A stretch of 42,650 nucleotides of DNA from Desulfocapsa sp. (GCA_030145625.1 JAQYVF010000037.1:1-42650), one strand, 5' to 3'; counted from the first letter of the stretch, positions 29,909 to 39,007 are shown. A program made the numbers and translations. Notes: generated from the sequence alone by a model not told the origin.

Positions 29909-31375
29909 TCAGTAGCTCTCTGAGTCCCACATAGAAGGATCGAAACGGAGAACCTTGTTTCTTCCGGATTCTTTGGCCTTGTACAGGGCAATGTCTGCAT
30001 ACTTGACACATTCCCAGAATGCCTCGCCATCCACAGGAAGAATAGAGACACCGATACTCAGTGTCTTGCGGATACTCAGGTTCTGTACGCGAAAAATCTG
30101 TTCTTCAACAGTTGTCCGTATTTTTTCGGCCACTGCGATCGCCTTTTCTATCTCACACTCTGTGAGGAGAATGAGAAATTCTTCACCGCCATAACGAATG
30201 ACGATATCCGATGTCCTGACACTATTCTGCATGATCACGGCCAGGGTTTTCAGGATCTGATCACCCACATCATGACCATATTCGTCGTTGACCTGTTTGA
30301 AAAAATCCAGATCGCACATAAGAATGCCCATGGCACTCTTTCTTCGTTTGACTCCGGCAAGAATGGGGTTGATATTGTTTTCCAGGAAGTGGCGGTTGGA
30401 GAGCCCGGTCAGGGAATCTTTGGTGGCCATTTCATGAAGGTTGGAGGCCAGTCTTTTGGCATGGAGGACGGGAAGGGCCTCCTGCATATAGAGGCCTGCA
30501 AGATGCAGGTTTGTCTGCAGTTCTTCCACTCGTTCGGGACTGTCGACAAAGAGTGAGAGAAACTGGACAACTCCCAGGACCTTCCCGGATACGATCATGG
30601 GGACACAGGTATGTGTCATCACGTCGGTCAAAGGGAAAACGGGACAGATGTTGGGGAAGCCACTGGAGGAAACTACCTCACTGGTGCGTCTGGCCCGGCA
30701 GAGGCTGGCGCTGCTCATGGCACAGATTTCGTGCTCCAGTTCCAGAGGCCAGGTGTAAACGGGTTTTATGGATTCATCTTTTTCTCCCACCTCCCAGATA
30801 ACAAAGGTCTGCAGCTTGAGCGTCTCCTGAAAGACATAGGCCAGCCGTTTATAGATTTCTTCTACGGTCTCATCCGCCTCAATGGTCCGCCTGAAAAGTG
30901 AGATGTCCCGAATATGGCTCGTTAAATCATTTACCAGTGTGGCGACCTCTCCAATTCTGTCCTGAGTGATCACTGGAATCAATATCCCCTGCTTACAGGC
31001 ACGGCTGCGATCATCGTTGTTACGCAGGGTTTTGAGAGAACAGATCATCTGGTCGAGAAAGTTTACCAGGGTCTGGATACAGAGAAAACTGGTCAGGCTC
31101 AGAAAGAGCATGACGACAATGACCAGGATTCCACCGTGAATGATATAGTCTTCAATGGCCTTAAACGTAGAGTCTAAAAGGTCCTGCTGTATGTTGAGTT
31201 GACTCAGTTCAAGCTTAAGAGTTTGAATAAAAGAGTAACTGTGGAGTCCGATGAGAAGATACCCTATAAGGAAACTTGTCAGAACCAGGATAAATTTTCC
31301 ATAGATGGAGAGGTTGAAAAAAGGTTGCCACAGTCGCAGCCAGAGAGAATCTTCGGGGTGTCTGTAGTTTGCCAT
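29909..31375 (-). CDS. Membrane diguanylate cyclase (GAF-like + GGDEF)
   Basis: A 488-residue c-di-GMP synthase. Two membrane helices (FILVLTSFLIGYLLIGLHSY at about residue 28 and GGILVIVVMLFLSLTSFLC at about 96) frame a short periplasmic segment; a HAMP-like stretch, a GAF-like sensor region (about 165-310) and a GGDEF domain follow. The active site is IRYGGEEFLILL, a functional GGEEF, with RTSD five residues before it forming the product-inhibition I-site. So it should be active and feedback-controlled. AGGAAAG precedes the ATG. It is transcribed away from the HD-GYP gene, which would degrade its product. The signal it senses is unknown. Confidence 0.93.
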   Translation of the reverse strand: MANYRHPEDSLWLRLWQPFFNLSIYGKFILVLTSFLIGYLLIGLHSYSFIQTLKLELSQLNIQQDLLDSTFKAIEDYIIHGGILVIVVMLFLSLTSFLCIQTLVNFLDQMICSLKTLRNNDDRSRACKQGILIPVITQDRIGEVATLVNDLTSHIRDISLFRRTIEADETVEEIYKRLAYVFQETLKLQTFVIWEVGEKDESIKPVYTWPLELEHEICAMSSASLCRARRTSEVVSSSGFPNICPVFPLTDVMTHTCVPMIVSGKVLGVVQFLSLFVDSPERVEELQTNLHLAGLYMQEALPVLHAKRLASNLHEMATKDSLTGLSNRHFLENNINPILAGVKRRKSAMGILMCDLDFFKQVNDEYGHDVGDQILKTLAVIMQNSVRTSDIVIRYGGEEFLILLTECEIEKAIAVAEKIRTTVEEQIFRVQNLSIRKTLSIGVSILPVDGEAFWECVKYADIALYKAKESGRNKVLRFDPSMWDSESY

Positions 31376-31771
31376 TCAGCTTTCCTGTATTGAGGAATAA
31401 AGCGCACGGGGCTTTGAAAAGGAGGGGCCAAGATAGTGCTTGTTGTCTGAAGGAGCTGAAAGACTCCTAATCCTAGCTGCAAATTACAAAAAAGAATAGC
31501 AGAGGGAAAAGGGATTGTCAAAGCAGGTTTTCTTCTGGGGCCTGAAAAAGAGCTGTTTCTTTTTTTTTGGTCTTAAAATCAGGGGAAAAGGTGATACAAT
31601 AAGATCAACAGTTGTGATCACATTGGGTCCTCTGGATCTGTGGGGAAATCTGTTCGGAAGGTTTTATACCATTTTCATATGGTTTTCTTCTTCTCGGTTT
31701 CTTATGGTTTCAGCTTGTCCTCTTTCGCATGGGAGCAGATTCGAGGAGATTTGGAGAGGATAAGAGAGAAA
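31376..31771 (+). other. Divergent promoter region of the c-di-GMP gene pair
   Basis: No gene is supported here. On the plus strand TGATACAAT (31592-31600) is an extended -10 element for the HD-GYP gene, with a weak -35. Just downstream is a perfect 10-base palindrome TGTGATCACA (31613-31622), which would lie at about +7 to +16 and could be an operator; it shares the core GTGATCAC with the palindrome before the helicase gene. An open frame from GTG 31640 continues into the HD-GYP gene but has no ribosome site. Confidence 0.45.
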
Positions 31772-33232
31772 ATGAGAAAAGAATCTGCTGTTCGAATTGT
31801 CATCCATTATTGCGCCGCCGCTCTGACATTGACTCTATACGGTTCCCAGGTCTGTCCTTTTCTTGAAAGTCTCTCGTTTCTTCGTCTGCTTGCGGCTGTC
31901 TGTGGACCTCTTTTTCTAGCCTATATTTTGCGTAGTGTCATTGGTCAGGAAATCCTCAAACGGATCTCTCCACTTGAACAGCCGCAGTACCAGTTTTTTT
32001 TAGAATTTGGGGTGCTGCTGCTGGCGGGTCTAGGAACCACCTTTTTTAATGTGATCTATTATCATTTTCCCCTGGTCAGTGGCCTGAAGCTGGTTGTCGG
32101 CTGTATTACTCTTGCCTTCTTTGTGGGAACCGATATGGCCCTGGCTCATGAACGCTGGGTTGCCCATGAGTTTGCAAGCCAACTCAATGATCCCGATGAA
32201 TTGGAGAAGGTTTTTCCGCTGACGCGGAAGATGGCCTTTGTCGGTGTCCTGGTTGCTTTCATGACCGGGGCTATTCTTGGCCTTGTTATCCTTCAGGATC
32301 TGGAATGGATAAGGGATCTGCCCTCAGAGGCCTCATTGGTTTCGCCCACACAAGCCGTGATCGTTGAAATCTTTTTTGTGGTGGGGATTCTCCTTATTTA
32401 TATAATCAATCTGATTATTTCCTATGCGGGGAATATGAAGATTTTTTTTGATCGGCAGTCCAGGATCCTGATCGAAGCCAGCCGCGGAAAGCTTGACGGT
32501 TTCGTGCCGATAACTACCAATGATGAGTTTGCTCTGATCGGTCATTATACTAATACTATGATCAAGGGACTGCGGGAGCGTACCGAGACACTTGCCAGTA
32601 CCCAGGATGTGACCATTCGGGTTCTGGCATCTCTGGCGGAAACCCGGGACAACGAGACCGGCAGACACATCCTTCGTACCCAGCACTATGTCAAGGTTCT
32701 TGCCGAAAAACTGCAGCAGCATCCCAGGTTTCATGATGCTCTGGACGAAGAGACCATAGAGCTCCTCTTCAAATCAGCTCCGCTTCACGATGTGGGCAAG
32801 GTTGGTATCCCTGACCGTATTCTGCTGAAGCCCGGAAAGTTGACCGACGAGGAGTTCGAGGTGATGAAGAAGCATACGCTCTATGGACGCAATACTCTGC
32901 GAGTGGCTGAGGCCGAGCTTGGTGAAGACTCCTTCCTCAACTTGGCCGCTGAGATTGCCTATACGCACCATGAAAAATGGGATGGCAGTGGCTATCCTCA
33001 AGGGTTGAAAGGTTGCGATATTCCGTTGAGTGGACGGCTCATGGCCGTGGCCGATGTCTATGATGCCCTGATCAGCAGGCGAATATATAAACCTCCCTTT
33101 GCCCACATAACGGCCTACGAGATCATCCTTGGTGCTAAGGGCAGCCATTTTGATCCGGTCATGGTGGATGCTTTTGTGGAATGCGAGGAGTCATTTAAAC
33201 GAATTGCCGCCGAGTTTGCGGACCGAAAATAA
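31772..33232 (+). CDS. Membrane HD-GYP phosphodiesterase
   Basis: A 486-residue c-di-GMP hydrolase. About six hydrophobic helices occupy residues 1-230, followed by a HAMP-like linker (DRQSRILIEASRGKL) and an HD-GYP domain: ETRDNETGRHILRTQHYV, the metal-binding HDVGKVGIPDRILLKPGKL, HHEKWDGSGYPQGLKG with the GYP signature, and AVADVYDAL. All expected metal ligands appear present, so it should be active. ATG 31772 is preferred, with GGAGAGGA and GAGAGA upstream; the frame is open back to GTG 31640, where residues look non-coding. It is divergent from the diguanylate cyclase and 28 bases ahead of the secreted repeat protein gene, with which it may form an operon. Confidence 0.92.
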   Translation: MRKESAVRIVIHYCAAALTLTLYGSQVCPFLESLSFLRLLAAVCGPLFLAYILRSVIGQEILKRISPLEQPQYQFFLEFGVLLLAGLGTTFFNVIYYHFPLVSGLKLVVGCITLAFFVGTDMALAHERWVAHEFASQLNDPDELEKVFPLTRKMAFVGVLVAFMTGAILGLVILQDLEWIRDLPSEASLVSPTQAVIVEIFFVVGILLIYIINLIISYAGNMKIFFDRQSRILIEASRGKLDGFVPITTNDEFALIGHYTNTMIKGLRERTETLASTQDVTIRVLASLAETRDNETGRHILRTQHYVKVLAEKLQQHPRFHDALDEETIELLFKSAPLHDVGKVGIPDRILLKPGKLTDEEFEVMKKHTLYGRNTLRVAEAELGEDSFLNLAAEIAYTHHEKWDGSGYPQGLKGCDIPLSGRLMAVADVYDALISRRIYKPPFAHITAYEIILGAKGSHFDPVMVDAFVECEESFKRIAAEFADRK

Positions 33233-33260
33233 TGCTACCCACTGGATAATGGAGGATGAA

Positions 33261-35327
33261 ATGATGTTGTATCGAGTGTTTTGTTGTTTGGGACTTTCTG
33301 CCTTTTTTCTGCTTTCTCTGGCCACTGTTGCGTCTGCCTCAGTGCAGAAAAGTCTTCCTGATTTTGAACCTAATGGCGGTTTTTCGATTCATCTCAAAAA
33401 AGGAAGTGCTTGGCAGAAGATTGGTTTTTTGCGTTTTGATGAATTCTTTCGCGAAAAAGGGCTGAATGTTTCCGGAGAGGAAGGGGAGCTGCACTTGCGG
33501 CTGGTGAAAGAAGGGAAAGGCGTGGCCCACATCGACCGTGTTCTGTTGAACGGTAAGGGAGCCCTGAGTGTTAAGGGGCTGTTCGATCCCTCTCCCCTTG
33601 GCAAACTCAAGGGCAAGGATTTTGATGTGGTTCATTTTCCTGAAGGAGTTGCTGGTGTAGAACTTACGTTCTCAGGTGGCGGAGAATTACTCCTGGCTGC
33701 AAGGGTTGAGGGAGAACGCCTGGATGAAACTCCTTTTCGTTTTCCCCAGGCAAACCAGAACCAGGGAAGCACCTCAATCGGAAATTTTTACAGCTATACT
33801 CCTTCAACGCAGCCCACTATGGTCTTTGCTGAAGGGACTGCTCCCGGCACAGGACATCCCTGGGGCAGGACTTCGGTCCTGGCTCAGGTCCGGGGGGATC
33901 GTTTGGAGCTTGCCCTGGATTTTGAGGCAGATAATACTCTGGATGGCGGAAAGGATTATGCCAGTCTCCATGTGCGCAGCGGCGAGATCATAAAAACTTA
34001 TACCGTATCCCAACATCAGCAGCAGTGGGGTGTTCCGTATTTCACCTATACCCCCGGGGTTCCATGGCAGCATAAGGTTTACCGTTTTTCTCTCCCCTTG
34101 GCTGAATTTCAGACTGAGCTGGAAAAAACCTTGCAGCTGGCCTTTTCCGCTTATGGCACTGCAGGGCCGGGACCATACAGTCCGGTTCTGGCCTATGGTC
34201 AGGAAAACAATGAATACCTTGTGGTTTCTCATTTGATCTCTCCGAATGGTGATTCCACAATCCAGAGCAGGGTGTATATTCCTGCCGGGACAGAGGTCGG
34301 AACCTCCGTGGATGTGAGCGACAAAACCGCGATGTCCAAGACGGAACCGGCAGTGGCTTATGATTCCGTCAATAATCGTTTTTTGACCCTCTGGGTTCAG
34401 GATTATGGTGGTGTGACCTATGTGCGTCGGCAGTTGGTGTCGGCGGCCAATAGTTTTGTTGCAGATCCGGTAACAGAACCTGGAGGAGCAGTGAATCAGC
34501 GCTATCCGGCGGCATCGTTCAGCTCGGTGAGTAATCGCTATCTTATGGCCTGGCGTGAGGATACTGTCGCCACGTCATGGGATATTAAGGGGCGGTTGAT
34601 CGATCCCAATGATAATTATGAGCTTAGCGGTGTTATTGATATCTGCAGCGAAAGTGGTAGTCAGGACAGCGCTCGAATCGCCTACAACCCCACCAATGAC
34701 TTCTTCCTCGTGGTCTGGGATGATACCCGTAATCAGGCAACCTCGAGTACTGATATCTATGGACGTCTGGTCAAAGCGGATGGAACCCTGCTGGGCATCA
34801 GTACCTCTATCAGTTCGGCGCCCGGGAGTCAAAACAAACCGGACATAGCCTTTGATCCTGAACGTAATCGCTCTCTGGTGGTCTGGCAGGACAGCCGTAA
34901 CAACGGTACCACCGGGGAGGATGTCTATGGTATATTTGTGGGCAACGGCTTGGTGCAGCAGGGCGATGAACTGGTTATCAGCACTGGTGCAGGGGACCAG
35001 TGGGAACCACAGGTGGCCTATGCGGGCAATGGTCGTTTTCTCGTGGTGTGGGAGGATCGTGCTTCAACGTATAATGAGCTTCATGGGCGCTGGCTCGACA
35101 GCAATGGGGAGATGCTCAGCGAAGAGCAGGTCTTTGTCAGACTGGATGATGGGGAAGTTTCCCAACCACGGCTGGCGGGAGACGGGAAAGGAAATTTCCT
35201 CTCCGTTTATGGTTCTGCTACCATCTCGGAAGGGCTGCAGATCGGCACAAAGAAAATTGTTACTCCCTCTTTTTCACGTCTCTTTCTCCTTGGCCTGCCT
35301 GCACAGCTCAATGGTGCAAACAAATAA
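33261..35327 (+). CDS. Secreted repeat protein, beta-propeller-like C-terminal half
   Basis: A 688-residue exported protein with a signal peptide (LGLSAFFLLSLATVASAS). The N-terminal half (to about residue 350) has no domain I recognise. The C-terminal half holds five repeats of about 55 residues of the form PxVAYDxxxNRFLxVWxDxR...DIYGRLVxxDG, from 34345 to about 35115, as in bacterial WD/kelch-like propeller proteins. There is no sortase motif, PEP-CTERM or other anchor at the end. GGAGG (33251-33255) is followed by ATG 33261 and 33264, either of which could be used. It follows the HD-GYP gene closely, so its output may be tied to c-di-GMP, an inference. Function is unknown. Confidence 0.82.
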   Translation: MMLYRVFCCLGLSAFFLLSLATVASASVQKSLPDFEPNGGFSIHLKKGSAWQKIGFLRFDEFFREKGLNVSGEEGELHLRLVKEGKGVAHIDRVLLNGKGALSVKGLFDPSPLGKLKGKDFDVVHFPEGVAGVELTFSGGGELLLAARVEGERLDETPFRFPQANQNQGSTSIGNFYSYTPSTQPTMVFAEGTAPGTGHPWGRTSVLAQVRGDRLELALDFEADNTLDGGKDYASLHVRSGEIIKTYTVSQHQQQWGVPYFTYTPGVPWQHKVYRFSLPLAEFQTELEKTLQLAFSAYGTAGPGPYSPVLAYGQENNEYLVVSHLISPNGDSTIQSRVYIPAGTEVGTSVDVSDKTAMSKTEPAVAYDSVNNRFLTLWVQDYGGVTYVRRQLVSAANSFVADPVTEPGGAVNQRYPAASFSSVSNRYLMAWREDTVATSWDIKGRLIDPNDNYELSGVIDICSESGSQDSARIAYNPTNDFFLVVWDDTRNQATSSTDIYGRLVKADGTLLGISTSISSAPGSQNKPDIAFDPERNRSLVVWQDSRNNGTTGEDVYGIFVGNGLVQQGDELVISTGAGDQWEPQVAYAGNGRFLVVWEDRASTYNELHGRWLDSNGEMLSEEQVFVRLDDGEVSQPRLAGDGKGNFLSVYGSATISEGLQIGTKKIVTPSFSRLFLLGLPAQLNGANK

Positions 35328-35351
35328 GGGAAGAGTAGATTGTCCCCTCCG

Positions 35352-36278
35352 TTACGCTGTCTTTTTCTGCAGGGAGGAGGCGAGAAAGGAATCGACGAAG
35401 AGCTGGAAGAAGTGGAACAGGAGGCAGACAATGATGGCGCTGCCGGTGTCGAATTGGATGTTGGCAAGAACGGCTACACTGATGGGCAGGGTCTTCTGGG
35501 AGGCGACAAAGAGCAGGGCCTTGCGGTCAGGGGCAGGCAGATGGAGGAGCTTTCCTGCCTGATGGTTGATGGCCAGGAGCAGGAGGTGGAGCAGGGCAAC
35601 AGCGAGCAGGATCGTTGCGTACTCCATGAGACCGAGACCGGAAAAGGCGCTTTTGGAAGTGGAAAGGGAGGTGTAGACCACCAGGATAACACAGCTGGAG
35701 TTGACGTAGCTCCAGTTTGGGGAGACCTTGCTTTTTCCGCTTACATTTCGAGTCAGTTTGCCTATGGCAAAGGGAAGGAGGACAAAAAAGAGCATCTTCA
35801 GCAGTAGAGCCGTCTGGTCGATGTCAACAGGGCCTGCAGCCTTCAGGCAGAAATCAAGCATAAAGGGCATGGTGAAGATGCCGAGCAGGTTGAGGGAGAC
35901 GGTGAGAAAGAGGGCCAGCACGGCATTGCCGCCGCTTACCTCGGTAATGACGATGCCGGAGGAGAGGGTGGGTGGTACTGCACTGATGATGATTAACCCC
36001 ATGGCCAGGGGCAGGGAGAAGCTTATCAACTTGGTTATAAACAGCCCCAGAAGGGGAGAAAGAATCAGGGAGATGGCCGCTGCCACCAGGAAAAGCGAAA
36101 GAAGTTGCCTGCCCAGAGAAAGTCCTTTCGACCCGGTCTGGTAACCGCTGACCAGGAAGATGATGAAGACCAGGATTTTGAGGCCACTGTAGTCTGAGAG
36201 AAAAATTCCGGCGCCGGGTAGAAGCAGGGCGAAAAGGACTGCCAGGAGTAGACCTGCTGGAAGAAAGAATTGTCTCAT
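35352..36278 (-). CDS. Bile acid:sodium symporter-like (YfeH family) membrane protein
   Basis: A 308-residue membrane protein with about nine to ten hydrophobic helices, of the SBF-like family (PF13593). The family-specific region is SAVPPTLSSGIVITEVSGGN, the first of the two crossover-helix motifs; the second is near FVASQKTLPISVAVL. Members carry organic anions or unknown solutes with Na+. It lies 85 bases downstream of ilvC on the same strand, beyond a large hairpin, and is convergent with the secreted repeat protein gene. The ATG has no clear Shine-Dalgarno. A link to branched-chain amino acids is only positional. Confidence 0.85.
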   Translation of the reverse strand: MRQFFLPAGLLLAVLFALLLPGAGIFLSDYSGLKILVFIIFLVSGYQTGSKGLSLGRQLLSLFLVAAAISLILSPLLGLFITKLISFSLPLAMGLIIISAVPPTLSSGIVITEVSGGNAVLALFLTVSLNLLGIFTMPFMLDFCLKAAGPVDIDQTALLLKMLFFVLLPFAIGKLTRNVSGKSKVSPNWSYVNSSCVILVVYTSLSTSKSAFSGLGLMEYATILLAVALLHLLLLAINHQAGKLLHLPAPDRKALLFVASQKTLPISVAVLANIQFDTGSAIIVCLLFHFFQLFVDSFLASSLQKKTA

Positions 36279-36298
36279 GCGGAAGTGAAAAGGCTGAA

Positions 36299-36342
36299 GG
36301 CTGAAGAGCGAAGGGAATTCCCTTTTCCTCCAGTCTTCAGCC
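36299..36342 (-). terminator. Large hairpin after ilvC with internal palindrome
   Basis: GGCTGAAGA (36299-36307) pairs with TCTTCAGCC (36334-36342), and within the loop AAGGGAATTCCCTT (36311-36324) is a perfect 14-base palindrome. On the minus strand only a short CCTTTTC follows, so termination would be weak. It may instead stabilise the 3' end of ilvC mRNA. Confidence 0.5.
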
Positions 36343-36363
36343 CTTAGTCTAAGTACCTTTTTC

Positions 36364-37836
36364 TTAGATGATCTGTTTCATGGCACCCATGTAGGAGCGC
36401 AGCTCCTCACCGATGTGCTCGACTCCGGTGTAACGGATGGCTTCGTTGGTCTCGATGAGTTCGACGTTGTTGACACCGGTATCCTTCAACTCAATTCCCT
36501 TACCGATAACATCGGTATTCACTGCCTTCATAAAACCCTGGAGCATGGGAAATGCTGCGTGGTTGAAGAGGTAGCATCCATACTCTGCAGTGTCGGAGAT
36601 AACCACATTCATCTCATAGAGCTTTTTACGGGCAATGAGATTGGCAATAAGGGGTACTTCATGCAGTGACTCGTAGTAGGCGGATTCTTCCTTGATACCT
36701 GCAGAAACCATGGTGTCAAAGGCCAGTTCCACGCCGGCTTTAATCATGGCCACCATGAGGATACCCTTGTCAAAATATTCCTGTTCGCTGATTGCTGTGT
36801 CGGCAGCGTCGGTCTTCTCAAAATCGCTTTCTCCAGTCTCGGCACGCCATTTCAGGAGATTGGCATCATCGTTGGCCCAGTCTTCCATCATGGTCCTGGA
36901 GAATTCTCCGGACATGATGTCATCCATATGCTTGTGGAAGAGGGGGGTGAGGATGGCCTTGATTTCTTCGCAGAGTTCATTGGCCTTGATCTTTGCCGGG
37001 TTGGAGAGACGGTCCATCATGTTGGTAATACCGCCGTGTTTGAGGGCCTCAGTGATGGTCTCCCATCCGTATTGCACCAATTTGACGGCGTAGGTGGCAT
37101 CCATTCCCTGTTCAACCATTTTGTTGTAGCAGAGCAGGGAACCGGTCTGGAGCATACCGCAGAGGATGGTCTGCTCACCCATGAGATCAGATTTGACCTC
37201 TGCCACAAAGGATGACTGGAGGCAGCCGGCAAGATGGCCGCCGGTGCCTGCCGCATAGGCTTTGGCAACATCCCAGCCGATTCCCTGGGGATCGTTTTCG
37301 CGATGGACTGCGATCAGGGTGGGGACGCCGAAACCGCGTTTATACTCTTCGCGAACCTCGGTTCCTGGAGATTTTGGAGCAACCATGACCACGGTTATGT
37401 CGTCACGGATCTGCATTCCCTCCTCAACGATATTGAAACCGTGGGAGTAGGAGAGGCAGGCGTTCTGCTTCATGAGCGGCATAACCGCCTCGATAACGTT
37501 GGTGTGCTGCTTGTCCGGGGTCAGGTTGATAACGAGATCAGCATCGGGGAGCATCTCTTCGTAGGTTCCGACGTTGAAGTTGTTGTCTGTGGCGTTTTTC
37601 CAGGAAAGACGTTTTTCGGAAATGGCAGCAGCCCGCAGGGTGTAGGAGACGTCAAGACCGGAATCGCGCAGGTTCAGGCCCTGGTTCAAGCCTTGGGCAC
37701 CGCAACCCACGATGACGATTTTTTTTCCCTTCAGGGCCTCGACACCGTCGAATCCAGAAACATCCATGAAACGGCACTGGCCGAGTTCTTCCAGCTGTAG
37801 ACGCAGGGGGAGGCTGTTAAAGTAGTTGTTGGACAT
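36364..37836 (-). CDS. ilvC: Ketol-acid reductoisomerase, class II (long form)
   Basis: Converts acetolactate and acetohydroxybutyrate to dihydroxy acids in valine/isoleucine synthesis. The 490-residue protein matches E. coli IlvC (491) almost throughout: [102 protein letters not shown] and a duplicated knotted C-terminal domain ([14 protein letters not shown]). Most bacteria outside the gammaproteobacteria carry the short class I form of about 330 residues. ATG 37836 has CAGGAG 7 bases upstream; upstream in-frame codons do not resemble IlvC. It is divergent from ilvY, as in enterobacteria. Confidence 0.97.
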   Translation of the reverse strand: MSNNYFNSLPLRLQLEELGQCRFMDVSGFDGVEALKGKKIVIVGCGAQGLNQGLNLRDSGLDVSYTLRAAAISEKRLSWKNATDNNFNVGTYEEMLPDADLVINLTPDKQHTNVIEAVMPLMKQNACLSYSHGFNIVEEGMQIRDDITVVMVAPKSPGTEVREEYKRGFGVPTLIAVHRENDPQGIGWDVAKAYAAGTGGHLAGCLQSSFVAEVKSDLMGEQTILCGMLQTGSLLCYNKMVEQGMDATYAVKLVQYGWETITEALKHGGITNMMDRLSNPAKIKANELCEEIKAILTPLFHKHMDDIMSGEFSRTMMEDWANDDANLLKWRAETGESDFEKTDAADTAISEQEYFDKGILMVAMIKAGVELAFDTMVSAGIKEESAYYESLHEVPLIANLIARKKLYEMNVVISDTAEYGCYLFNHAAFPMLQGFMKAVNTDVIGKGIELKDTGVNNVELIETNEAIRYTGVEHIGEELRSYMGAMKQII

Positions 37837-37943
37837 GATTATGCTCCTGTATAAGTTAGATGAAAGTGGGTGGTAAAACAGTTCTTTTGCAGAAACAGTA
37901 ACATAGTTTTCGGTTGCGTCAAGTGATTTGTTTGGTATGTTGT

Positions 37944-37960
37944 GTTGCGATAACTGCAAC
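37944..37960. promoter_or_regulatory. Probable IlvY operator in the ilvC-ilvY intergenic region
   Basis: GTTGC-GATAACT-GCAAC (37944-37960), a perfect 5-base inverted repeat around a 7-base centre, fits a LysR-type TTGC-N7-GCAA box. It is 23 bases before ilvY ATG and lies in the 146-base divergent region. E. coli IlvY binds related TTGC/GCAA palindromes here. A further TTGC half-site is at 37888-37891. Confidence 0.6.
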
Positions 37961-37982
37961 GATATGCAGTTAAAGGAGAATC

Positions 37983-38867
37983 ATGGATATCCGAGAATTA
38001 CGTCTTTTTAGACACCTGGTAGGGTCTTTACACTTCGGGCGAACAAGCAGGGCCTGTCATGTCACGCCCTCGGCCCTGACCAGGACAATTCAGAGGCTGG
38101 AAGAGGAGTTGCAGGAACAGCTGTTCCTGCGTGATAATCGCTCCGTGCAGCTTACAGCAGCGGGTGAGGTTTTTAAATCCTATGCCGATGATGCAATTCA
38201 ACGTTATGAGGTGCTACAGGGGGAGCTGTCGCGGGAGCATATCCTGGGCGGGGAGATCTCGCTCTACTGTTCAGTCACTGCCGCCTATTCAATCCTGCCT
38301 GCCATATTCCAGAAATTTCGTTCTGTGCATCCCGAGGTACAGATTAATCTTCAGACCGGAGATGCGGCAAGAGCCTTGAATAAACTGCAGAACCGGGAGG
38401 TTGATATTACGGTGGCGGCTCTGCCGGCGAGTTTGCCGGAACGGGTGGAGTTCCTGAAAATTGTGGAGACTCCCCTGGTCTTTATTGCCCCGGCGGATTT
38501 TCCGGAAACGGTGCAGTATCAGGGGGAAGAGATCGACTGGCAAAAAACGCCGGTCATCACCGCCGATTTTGGACTGAGTCGTGAGCGGACCGATCGCTGG
38601 TTCCATGAGAAGGGGATAGTGCCGAATATCTATGCCCAGGTGGCAGGGAATGAGGCCATTATAGCCATGGTTGGTTTAGGCTGCGGGGTGGGAGTGGTGC
38701 CGGAGCTGGTTTTAGAGAAGAGTTCGCTGAAAGGACAGATTGATCTTCTTGAGGTGAATCCTGAATTGGAATCCTTTTCCATCGGTATCTGCACCATGAA
38801 AAAGAATATGCTCCTTCCCCAGGTGGATGCCTTTTGGCGTATTGCCACCGGCAAGGCAGAAGAATAG
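37983..38867 (+). CDS. ilvY: LysR-family activator of ilvC
   Basis: A 294-residue LysR-type regulator that in E. coli activates ilvC in response to acetolactate/acetohydroxybutyrate. The N-terminal winged helix (HFGRTSRACHVTPSALTRTI, QRLEEELQEQLFLRDNRSVQ) and the effector domain (YCSVTAAYSILPAI, TGDAARALNKL, GNEAIIAMVGLGCGVGVVPE) match E. coli IlvY closely across the full length, more closely than a generic LysR protein. AAAGGAG precedes ATG 37983. Divergent from ilvC with a palindromic box between. It is followed 43 bases downstream by a REP-type doublet and then a long hairpin. Confidence 0.95.
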   Translation: MDIRELRLFRHLVGSLHFGRTSRACHVTPSALTRTIQRLEEELQEQLFLRDNRSVQLTAAGEVFKSYADDAIQRYEVLQGELSREHILGGEISLYCSVTAAYSILPAIFQKFRSVHPEVQINLQTGDAARALNKLQNREVDITVAALPASLPERVEFLKIVETPLVFIAPADFPETVQYQGEEIDWQKTPVITADFGLSRERTDRWFHEKGIVPNIYAQVAGNEAIIAMVGLGCGVGVVPELVLEKSSLKGQIDLLEVNPELESFSIGICTMKKNMLLPQVDAFWRIATGKAEE

Positions 38868-38909
38868 TATTTTGTATGTATACCACCAGCTGAGAAGTTG
38901 TACTTTTCT

Positions 38910-39007
38910 TGTAGGAGCGGATTTATCCGCGAACAGGTATTGGCGCGTGCTATCGGTCTGTTTAGCGTAGTGGGGGGGAGAAGTTCGCGGCTGAAGCCGC
39001 TCCCCCA
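38910..39007. repeat. REP-type inverted doublet downstream of ilvY
   Basis: Two 25-base arms, 38910-38934 and 38983-39007, are inverted copies of each other. Each contains its own hairpin: GCGGAT-TT-ATCCGC (38917-38930) and GCGGCT-GA-AGCCGC (38987-39000), preceded by the GGAGCGG head typical of REP sequences in Pseudomonas, Xanthomonas and relatives. Such doublets (BIMEs) are moved by RAYT transposases; no RAYT gene is in the window. Confidence 0.75.

Noticed and set aside
31640-31771. N-terminal extension of the HD-GYP protein from GTG 31640
   Set aside because: No ribosome site; the residues are Phe/Ser-rich and unlike the family, while ATG 31772 has purine-rich ribosome sites.
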